From: Nitrospinaceae bacterium
Lineage (GTDB): Bacteria > Nitrospinota_A > UBA7883 > JAJDBK01
Direction: 5' to 3'
NCBI GenBank assembly: GCA_029261405.1
Contig: JAJDBK010000078.1
Location: forward strand, 36,879-100,878
DNA: 64,000 bases
Shown here: positions 58,045 through 64,000 of the stretch, piece after piece
How positions within the stretch are numbered: the first letter of the stretch is position 1
Layout of the letters: the number at the start of each line of letters is the position of its first letter
The notes under the pieces: generated by a model
Database searches by the model: none
What the model was told of the DNA's origin: nothing
The model's input: the letters and a program-made list of their open reading frames with translations, nothing else
Program-made: the position numbers and the translations under genes

Positions 58045-59016
58045 TTAATCCATGGAAATGAGTATTTTTATTGTGTCGCGGCGCTCCGCCAGTTCGAGGG
58101 CGCGGAGACCATTATCCAACGGTACGGTTTCGTTGACAAGCCAGTCGGTCTTTACACTTCCATCTTTCATGGCGGAAAGGGCTTTTGTAAAAGGTCCGCA
58201 ACGGGAGCCTATCATGGTTACCTCGTTGATGACGAGTCTGTTTGTGTCGATGCTTGCGGTATCGGCTACGGTCGATTTTAAAGCTATAGTCCCTTCCGGT
58301 CTTACGAGGTCGAGAGCCATGTTAAAACCGTTTTTCGATCCGGTGGCCTCTACCACGAGGTCGTAGAGGATTTCTGTTTCCGGCGTTTTATCCTTATTGT
58401 TCACCAGTATCGTGTTTATACCGTTTTGTTTCAGGTGATCGAGCCTGTCAGGATGTCTTCCGGCAACGGTGAGATTACAGCCTGTGGCGCCCATCGCCTG
58501 GGCTATCAGCAATCCGAGTTTGCCGTCCCCCATTACCATTACTGTCGTATCTTCGTTTATATCGACCTGCTCGATGATCCTGAACGCCGCCGCCAAAGGT
58601 TCGGTGAAGACCGCATCCTTGTCGGAGATTTCATCGGGAACGATATGAAGATTGCTTACAGGTAATGTAGCGTACTCCGCGAAAGCGCCATCCTTGCCCA
58701 GAATGCCGAGGACTTTTCGATTCGGGCAATGATTCCCTTTATCGCTCTGGCAATAACCGCAATCGTGGCAAGGCAGGTTTATCTCTCCCGTAACCCGTTT
58801 GCCCATCATACCGGGATCGTCCGCCTCCTCGACCCGACCGACGAACTCGTGTCCCATAACCCCACGATATCCCATATATCCTTTTACAAGCTCCAGATCG
58901 GTGTTGCAGACACCTGAGTAAAGAACGCGAATAAGCGCTTCGCCAGGTTCACGAACCGGGATTGACCGGTTTAAATCGAGCCTGACTCTGTCGTCATCGA
59001 GGACGATTGCGCGCAT
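58045..59016 (-). CDS. zinc-binding alcohol dehydrogenase family protein
   Basis: Medium-chain dehydrogenase of 323 residues. The catalytic zinc ligands lie in SGVCNTDLE and GHEFVGRV, the structural zinc cluster in CHDCGYCQSDKGNHC, and the nucleotide fold around VMGDGKLGLLIAQ. It is shorter than most members (about 340-350). It resembles threonine/sorbitol dehydrogenase-like or MDR/zinc alcohol dehydrogenases, and the substrate is unclear. It precedes lgt by 10 bases on the same strand. Confidence 0.88.
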   Translation of the reverse strand: MRAIVLDDDRVRLDLNRSIPVREPGEALIRVLYSGVCNTDLELVKGYMGYRGVMGHEFVGRVEEADDPGMMGKRVTGEINLPCHDCGYCQSDKGNHCPNRKVLGILGKDGAFAEYATLPVSNLHIVPDEISDKDAVFTEPLAAAFRIIEQVDINEDTTVMVMGDGKLGLLIAQAMGATGCNLTVAGRHPDRLDHLKQNGINTILVNNKDKTPETEILYDLVVEATGSKNGFNMALDLVRPEGTIALKSTVADTASIDTNRLVINEVTMIGSRCGPFTKALSAMKDGSVKTDWLVNETVPLDNGLRALELAERRDTIKILISMD

Positions 59017-59027
59017 CTGATAAAAGA

Positions 59028-59438
59028 TTACGGAAATGTCAGTTCGTCCGCTGTCCGGACTGTGATCGGAATCTCCTTGTGGGGACGCATCTTCCCAGCG
59101 CCGAGAGACTGGATCGAAAGTTCAAGCACATCGTTGAAGAGGAGCGTGACTTTGTCGCCAACGTTTGTCTCACGAATAACTTTTACCGTGGAGATACGAT
59201 TCTCCGCGTCGAGATAGATATCGATGGAGATAAGTTTTCTGATTTCTCCCGGCCCGATATATCTGGAGTCGATCCCCCACGCTGTGGCCGGTTTGTAAGG
59301 CTGGGCGCGATCAGACTGAACGATCCTGATCTGGGTCGCTTTTACGTTGCTGGTCGATACAGTCTTTCCGTAAGCTGTGCCAATCGGTAACGCCAGCAAG
59401 AGAGCCAGCGTTACCGCAAAAATGTTATTGGTTAACAT
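59028..59438 (-). CDS. exported hypothetical protein
   Basis: A 136-residue protein of unknown function. Residues 1-25 (ending GTAYGKT) form a clear signal peptide, so the mature ~110 residues should be periplasmic. The rest is a mix of strands with no cysteine and no motif I recognise. Its start lies within the last codons of the CsgG-like lipoprotein gene (14-base overlap), so the two probably work at the same place in the envelope. Confidence 0.7.
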   Translation of the reverse strand: MLTNNIFAVTLALLLALPIGTAYGKTVSTSNVKATQIRIVQSDRAQPYKPATAWGIDSRYIGPGEIRKLISIDIYLDAENRISTVKVIRETNVGDKVTLLFNDVLELSIQSLGAGKMRPHKEIPITVRTADELTFP

Positions 59439-60162
59439 GGTAATACCTCGCCGGTGTCTGGCTGGCTATATAGTCCACCGCCTTGACTATACATACCCGT
59501 ACCGCGTTCTCCATAGGGGTGTTGGCGTATTGGGCCAGGCCGAAAGGAAGGGGAACACCACCGACCGCTCCACCGAAACCTGAGACATAATCTGTCGCCC
59601 GACCTTCCACTGTGACAGCCGCCACAATCCGGCTTGTTCTCGCATCGACCACCTTTACGTCTATGGCAATGTATGCGTTGGAGCTTCCACCACCAACCCC
59701 TACACCAGCGCCTCCGCCGAGCGGTACGCCGATACCACCAACTGCGCCTGACGCATCGGGGGAAAACGCCGTTACAGCTCCGCTGACCAGCAGTTCCGCC
59801 CCTTCCATCTGGCCGATGGGAGCTGCGCTACCCTGAGTCACCCGCCCGGACGCGCCGAGGTCCTGCTCTCTCATGATGTCGCCATGGTCCTGACGATCGA
59901 GAACGATGAACCTGTTGCTGTGAAAAAGAGCGGTGTTGAGCATATCAGCCATGCCAGCGCCGATACGCCGATGGCCTCTGGCGGCTTTGTAGACAAACTT
60001 ATTGACGGCGATCCGGGCTTTTGGACCGTCGTATCTCTCCTGCTGAGCCTGGGCGATTCCCGGACCACCAGAGCTTGTTACTCTTGCTGTGGGCTGGGGA
60101 GCGACACAGGCTGTAAAAAATAGTGGCGCCAACGCCAATGCGATGAGTGTGGACTTGTTCAT
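59425..60162 (-). CDS. CsgG-like lipoprotein
   Basis: A 245-residue envelope lipoprotein with lipobox FFTAC (C19). The body has a CsgG-type fold: RIAVNKFVYKAARGH, GAGMADMLNTALFHSNRFIVLDR, GAELLVSGAVTAFSPD, then a glycine-rich loop and YIAIDVKVVDARTSRIVAAVTVEG. CsgG forms the curli export pore, but many CsgG-domain lipoproteins outside curli operons have other, unknown roles, and no curli genes are present here. The downstream exported protein overlaps its 3' end. Confidence 0.85.
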   Translation of the reverse strand: MNKSTLIALALAPLFFTACVAPQPTARVTSSGGPGIAQAQQERYDGPKARIAVNKFVYKAARGHRRIGAGMADMLNTALFHSNRFIVLDRQDHGDIMREQDLGASGRVTQGSAAPIGQMEGAELLVSGAVTAFSPDASGAVGGIGVPLGGGAGVGVGGGSSNAYIAIDVKVVDARTSRIVAAVTVEGRATDYVSGFGGAVGGVPLPFGLAQYANTPMENAVRVCIVKAVDYIASQTPARYYHVNQ

Positions 60163-60272
60163 GTTATCCTCCGAAGCGTCTCCATATGGGTAGCTTTATG
60201 GTACATCACCCGCTACAAAAAGCGGTTACAATTCCTTAATTACGGACTAACCATCAGATAATCGGAAAAACT

Positions 60273-61106
60273 GTGAAAATCATCACCAAACCTGTCGGGA
60301 TGCGGACCGCGCTACTGAAAGAGAGAATGGCGGGACACACCATCGGATTTGTTCCAACCCTGGGATACCTTCATGAAGGGCATGAATCGCTCATAGCAAA
60401 AGCTCGCAAGGAGAACGATATCGTTGTGGTATCGGCTTTCGTAAACCCGAAACAGTTCAGAACGAAGGCGTATCAGGTCTATCCGAGGGATTTAGCTAGG
60501 GACAAGGCTATCTGCGAAAGACTTAAGGTCAACTATGTTTTCGCCCCCGAAAATAAGGATATGCACCCAGACGGCTACGACACCGAAGTCTCCGTAAAAG
60601 AGCTGACCGGCAGGCTGGAAGGATCGAAAATCAGGTGGCACTACAAGGCTGTGGCCACCGTTGTTGCGAAACTTTTCAATATCGTCGGACCGGACCGGGC
60701 TTATTTTGGCAAGAAAGACCCGCACCAGCTTGCGATCATAAAGCGGATGACAGCCGACCTCAATTTTCCGGTGAAAATCGTTCCTGTCACCACCAAAAGA
60801 GCGAAAGACGGAGTAGCTCTATCGTCTCGTAACGCATTGCTGACGAAGGAGGAGCGGAAAGCCGCAGTGGTGATCCCGAATGCGATTAAGGAGATCGCCA
60901 GGCTGATAAAGAAGGGGGGTGTTACCCGCACCAGATTAGTGCGTAACCTCGAATCCCTGCTTGTTAAAGAGCCAATTGCCAAGGTCGATTTCATAGCTGT
61001 GGTGGACGCTGATACGTTGCGGGAAGAGGATTTTAAAGGAAAAACGCTGATCTATGTGGCGGTTTATATAGGTGATAAACGGCTCACAGACAACGTGGTC
61101 GTATGA
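60273..61106 (+). CDS. panC: pantoate-beta-alanine ligase
   Basis: ATP-dependent enzyme that forms pantothenate, 277 residues. The nucleotide motif is PTLGYLHEGHESLI (HxGH), with FVNPKQF, the ATP/pantoate site YFGKKDPHQLAIIKRM, and the KMSKS-like VALSSRN. All are standard PanC. The frame starts at a GTG. No other pan genes are close by. Divergent from the CsgG-like gene. Confidence 0.95.
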   Translation: MKIITKPVGMRTALLKERMAGHTIGFVPTLGYLHEGHESLIAKARKENDIVVVSAFVNPKQFRTKAYQVYPRDLARDKAICERLKVNYVFAPENKDMHPDGYDTEVSVKELTGRLEGSKIRWHYKAVATVVAKLFNIVGPDRAYFGKKDPHQLAIIKRMTADLNFPVKIVPVTTKRAKDGVALSSRNALLTKEERKAAVVIPNAIKEIARLIKKGGVTRTRLVRNLESLLVKEPIAKVDFIAVVDADTLREEDFKGKTLIYVAVYIGDKRLTDNVVV

Positions 61107-61296
61107 TCCTGAGATTCCCAACACCATGTATAATAATCGGAAATTATGGGCTCCTGGTGAGGAGGGGGTAAGAGGGCATTCTCCCGGAGTGCGTGCTGAC
61201 TATGTACCGGCAACGGATTGAGAACCTTTTTCCGCGCTTTCTCATCTCTGGACTGCCGGTTTCCTTAAGCTGGGGTAGCAAAGCCTGGTCAATTTT

Positions 61297-61791
61297 ATGA
61301 CTATAGTCGGTCTCAGCCTTCATGAAACCGCCGTTTACACACTTCTACTCAACCATAAACTCAAGGAAGCCAAGGGACAAGCGGATCTATTGGCCCGGAC
61401 CGATCTACTTACGGGATTAAAAAACCGGAGGGCGTTCTTTGAAGTAGGAGAAGCGCTTCTGGACAATGCCCACGGCCATCCGTTTTCTCTGGTAATGCTC
61501 GACATCGACAAATTCAAGCTTATCAACGACACCTACGGCCATGCCACAGGGGATGAGGTGATTAAATCGGGTCGCTACGGCTATGCGCGATATGGTCCGG
61601 GAATCGGATGTCGCCACCGTTACATATGAAGGGAAAGTGGATCTTACCTTCACGTCAAGTTTCGGTGTGGCGCAGTATGGCGCCACCTTCGATTCACTCG
61701 ATGCGAGCTCATCGCCCAAGCGGATAAAGCTCTCTACAGAGCCAAGGAAGATGGAAGAAACAGAGTCGTTTCAGCCCTGGCAGGCGACTAG
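61297..61791 (+). pseudogene. decayed diguanylate cyclase (GGDEF) gene
   Basis: The first frame reads ARTDLLTGLKNRRAFFEVG..HPFSLVMLDIDKFKLINDTYGHATGDEVIKS, a normal first half of a GGDEF domain. It then breaks. The next readable piece, in another frame, is AMRDMVRESDV-A-TVTYEGKVDLTFTSSFGVAQYGATFDSLD, so the stretch with the GGEEF catalytic motif is gone. After about 61703 the natural end (ELIAQADKALYRAKEDGRNRVV) continues in a third frame to a TAG at 61789-61791. At least three lesions make it non-functional for c-di-GMP synthesis. A short frame at 61201-61299 may be part of the lost N-terminus. Confidence 0.82.
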
Positions 61792-62549
61792 TTAATGATA
61801 ACCTTGGCGCCGGTCATCGGAACGTCGGTAAATACCAGTCTTCCACTCTTGTCTTTGTATCTATAGATTTTTGATCTTGCCGGTCTTGCCCGCTCCGTCT
61901 CCCCGGCGGAGGCCATGTCCACGTTGAACCTGGTTTTCTTCAGCCTGTCGTATTCCCGAACGACCTTTTCTACATAGCGGATCGTCTCAGGGTAGGGAGG
62001 AACGCTTTTGTACTTTGTCACTGCGCTCGGTCCGGCGTTGTAGGCGGCGATGGCAAGTTTCAGGTTTTCATCGAATCGGTCGAGCATTTTACGGAGGTAC
62101 TTTGCGCCACCGTAAATGTTCTCCATCGGGTCAAAAACGTTTTTGACCTTCAGTTCCCTTGCGGTGATGGGCATGAGTTGCATCAGACCCTTCGCCCCCT
62201 TGGAGGAGACGGAAAACCGCTTGAAACCAGACTCGATTTGCGCCACCGCCTTGACGAGGTAAGGGTCGAGATTATATTTGCGAGCCGCCCCCCGGATGAT
62301 GGTGTCGTAACGCCCACCTCTCATCGACATGCCCAGGTCAGGTTTTATAGTGGCTGGTATAAGGCTGGCTTGTTTACGCGAGATGGTCTTTATGATTTTA
62401 CCACGGGTGTTGTTGGGCATTATGTTGGTGAAATAGACAATGCCACGGCTATCTTTGACCATGTAGACATCCGCAGATACAGTACGGACGGAAAGAGCGC
62501 CCGCCACAACAGTAAACGCAACGATTAATAACGCAGTTCTGATACGCAT
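61788..62549 (-). CDS. lytic transglycosylase, SLT domain
   Basis: An exported murein-degrading enzyme of 253 residues. A signal peptide (1-26) is followed by a DUF4124-like segment (VYMVKDSRGIVYFTNIM), and the SLT domain (about 75-200) has catalytic Glu in AQIESGFKRFSVSSKGAKGLMQLMP and AAYNAGPSAV. The C-terminus repeats a DUF4124-like KIYRYKDKSGRLVFTDVP strand pair, so two such segments flank the catalytic domain. Its last bases overlap the dead diguanylate cyclase by a few positions. Confidence 0.9.
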   Translation of the reverse strand: MRIRTALLIVAFTVVAGALSVRTVSADVYMVKDSRGIVYFTNIMPNNTRGKIIKTISRKQASLIPATIKPDLGMSMRGGRYDTIIRGAARKYNLDPYLVKAVAQIESGFKRFSVSSKGAKGLMQLMPITARELKVKNVFDPMENIYGGAKYLRKMLDRFDENLKLAIAAYNAGPSAVTKYKSVPPYPETIRYVEKVVREYDRLKKTRFNVDMASAGETERARPARSKIYRYKDKSGRLVFTDVPMTGAKVIIN

Positions 62550-62661
62550 ACGAAGATAATAAATATTGCCACCAATGGAACATTCTAATACGTTTCCCCT
62601 CTTTAGTCAAACCGATATTGGGTGATTTGTGGCTGGATTGCTGAAAGACAGGCGTCAATCA

Positions 62662-63486
62662 TTATTTGAATGGGGTTTGTAAAAGCTCGATATCCTTCAT
62701 GAAAACGGTTCCGGGTCCGTCGAATACAATATTCAGTTTGAACAGATCGGGCCGCTCTCCCTTTTTCAGGTGGAAAGGGATGTCATAAGACGCCCAGTCG
62801 TTCGTTCCTTTTACGGCGTTGTGAAGCCCCTTGGAGAAGAACTCACCACGCCCCGGCGCTCGGCGTCACATTTCCAGATAGACCCTTTTTTTCGCGTCAA
62901 CGGTCTTTAGTGTTGCACGGTAGGTAACCTGACACTGCTCGATACCGGAAACAGGCGCTTCGAAAAGAGAGACGCGCCGTTTTTCTTCCGATTCGATACA
63001 CCATCCGTCATCGACTTGTGTTACGCCCTCTTTGGTAAGTGGCATGTCTGACGGACCGAACGTACGGATCGTCTCCGGAGGCCCGGCGGGCTCTATTGGC
63101 TTTTTCTTTTTGAGCAATGTGAACTGCATGGTTATGAACAGGAATATCCCCGTTATGTAGTAGTACCACCACTCGTCAACCCGGTAATTATCAATACTTG
63201 CGAGCTGAATGAAGGCGAGCGTGGACATCGTTGCGGGATACAACGCGGCTATGAGGATAAGCATGGCGGAACGCTGGTCGAACGAATCCTGATATTGCCA
63301 GAGAAACCAGCCGAGAAGGATGACCGTGGACGCTACAAGGCATATCAGGAATCCATAGATCGGCGCCGCCATCTGCAGGAAAATCGCGATTGCCGCGAGG
63401 AACATCCAGAGCGTGCCGCCAAGCAGTCCGCCCAGCCAGCCACCTAGGTTCCATTGAGAAAGTTTTTCGCCAGCTTGATTGCCCAT
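62662..63486 (-). pseudogene. membrane protein gene with an internal TGA
   Basis: The first part (from ATG 63486) encodes ~206 residues with four to five helices between about 20 and 125, then a soluble region ending KRVYLEM before TGA at 62866-62868. Directly beyond it, in the same frame, the sequence reads RRAPGRGEFFSKGL..DIPFHLKKGERPDLFKLN..GPGTVFMKDIELL and ends at TAA 62662-62664. That tail has the look of a C-terminal domain usually written YLEMWxxxPGxGEFFS, so the TGA probably replaces a TGG. Other genes here use TGA as stop, so recoding is unlikely. The truncated protein may still be made. Confidence 0.72.
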
Positions 63487-63494
63487 TTGCGATA

Positions 63495-63587
63495 CTGATA
63501 ACAATTACTTTTCGTCCAGTATACTTCTTTTTCTTTGATTCCCGTTCGGATAAGATTGTGTGGAACAAGACCATCGGGAAATATCAG
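63495..63587 (+). promoter_or_regulatory. conserved 5' flank, second copy
   Basis: These ~93 bases match the flank before the intact paralogue (6374-6466, opposite strand), including CTTCTTTTTCTTTGATTCCC and GGGAAATATCAGATGAATCG at the start codon. This region also separates the divergent membrane gene that starts at 63486, so it may be a shared promoter zone here. Confidence 0.5.
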
Positions 63588-63859
63588 ATGAATCGATTTC
63601 GGAATAGAGCGTTACAGCTACTTTTTCCCCCGACTCTGGCCTGGGGAGGTTTCTGGCTGTTTTTTGAGGAAATCGAGACTGTTTATGGTTTGATACCGGT
63701 GTCTGAAGGGCATTGGCTACATAACGCTCTCGAAGGTATGATGACGTTTCTCATTGGCGCCGCATTTGTAGCGGGGCCGGTCTGGTGTTTCCGTCGGTGG
63801 CCCTGGTTTCTTAAGGTTCCGGAGTCAGTATCTTTGACGTGGCTGACCGTGCGCCTGAT
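63588..63859 (+). pseudogene. second copy of the small membrane gene, cut by IS3
   Basis: From ATG 63588 the frame matches the first ~90 residues of the protein at 5891-6373 (MNRF, FEEIE, ALEGM, RRWPWFL, VPESVS, TWLTVRLI shared). It stops matching at about 63859, where an IS3-family end begins. The frame reads on for 14 codons into the insertion and ends at 63902. The lost part would have held the last two membrane helices, so it is unlikely to work. Confidence 0.8.
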
Positions 63860-64000
63860 TGGAGTGCACCCCTTGGACTGGACACTAATCCGACAGTTTT
63901 AGGGTGATCTGTCCTAGTTCCTGTTTTCGTTCTTCATTTTGCAATATATCCTCAAACTCAACCGGCGGCAAGTAGTTGATGCCGGAATGTACCCGCTTGC
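63860..64000 (-). mobile_element. IS3-family insertion sequence, right part outside the window
   Basis: Starts with TGGAGTGCACCCCTTGGACT at 63860, of the TG-starting type seen in IS3-family terminal repeats, exactly where the host gene loses similarity. The transposase gene ends 25 bases inside this edge and reads in from the right. Only this end is present, so total length, the other repeat and the target duplication cannot be seen. Confidence 0.8.
63885..64000 (-). CDS. IS3-family transposase OrfB, C-terminal part
   Basis: A partial frame entering from the right edge and ending at TAG 63885-63887. It encodes RVHSGINYLPPVEFE followed by ~20 polar residues. The H-S-x-x-x-Y-L-P-P-x-E-F motif is the conserved C-terminal end of IS3 DDE transposases. 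The catalytic residues are outside the window, so activity cannot be judged. Confidence 0.8.
   Translation of the reverse strand, partial: KRVHSGINYLPPVEFEDILQNEERKQELGQITLKLSD

Noticed and set aside
62866..62868. TGA read as an amino acid by a changed genetic code
   Set aside because: Several intact genes in the window, for example nhaA's neighbours argJ and mnmA, end at TGA and use TGG for tryptophan.
63390..63587. Upstream extension of the second membrane gene
   Set aside because: The intact paralogue starts at the matching ATG, and the extension overlaps the conserved flank and a divergent gene.

Overview
The window is one 64 kb piece of chromosome from a Gram-negative bacterium of roughly balanced base composition. 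Signs of an outer membrane are a Tat lipoprotein, an Lgt, a CsgG-like lipoprotein and a multihaem c-type respiratory complex. The gene mix (TrpB2, HisZ next to PurA, a class V aminotransferase next to SerA, a TatD-radical SAM fusion, alternative complex III, many two-component, c-di-GMP and Ser/Thr kinase genes) resembles deltaproteobacteria-like or Nitrospinota/SAR324-like lineages. That placement is an inference and no rRNA is present to test it. There is no CRISPR array, tRNA or prophage that I could see.

Layout: 0.3-4.7 kb holds trpB2, a small zinc-ribbon gene, a histone-deacetylase-family hydrolase behind a triplicated hairpin leader, and nhaA. An AT-rich orphan with a HEPN-like R-x4-H motif (4.85-5.8 kb) and a small membrane protein follow. 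6.5-11.6 kb is a sensor kinase/NtrC-like pair and an extremely acidic zinc-ribbon protein with an RDD membrane partner. 11.6-18.4 kb is a biosynthetic run: aminotransferase, serA, hisZ, purA, TatD-radical SAM. A 0.8 kb CTAG-bounded mobile element with one cargo gene sits between that run and htpX; a shorter relative lies at 27.8 kb. A 1204-residue HyuA-HyuB fusion, IS30 debris and an SDR lead to a transmembrane Ser/Thr kinase with an eight-blade propeller, a degenerate MinD-like protein, a frameshifted PilZ-HlyD (Alg44-like) gene and a 1316-residue hybrid kinase. 34.6-38.6 kb is housekeeping (rplM-rpsI, argC-argJ, sfsA). 39.6-46.3 kb encodes an alternative complex III with split ActB, and 46.5-49.4 kb the cobalamin nucleotide-loop genes. 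The rest is an MCP, mnmA, suhB, a collapsed hybrid kinase, and a long minus-strand run (yraN, rnhB, plsC, rluD, lgt, dehydrogenase, two exported proteins). It ends with panC, a wrecked diguanylate cyclase, a lytic transglycosylase, a membrane gene with a nonsense codon, and a paralogue of the 5.9 kb membrane gene cut by an IS3-family element at the right edge.

The main themes are respiration through a quinol:cytochrome c module, amino-acid and cofactor synthesis, and heavy signalling. At least five genes are visibly decaying. The most unusual signals are non-coding: a three-copy, covarying two-hairpin leader before the deacetylase gene, and a family of CTAG-bounded, hairpin-ended elements whose edge supplies the TAG stop codon of three different genes.
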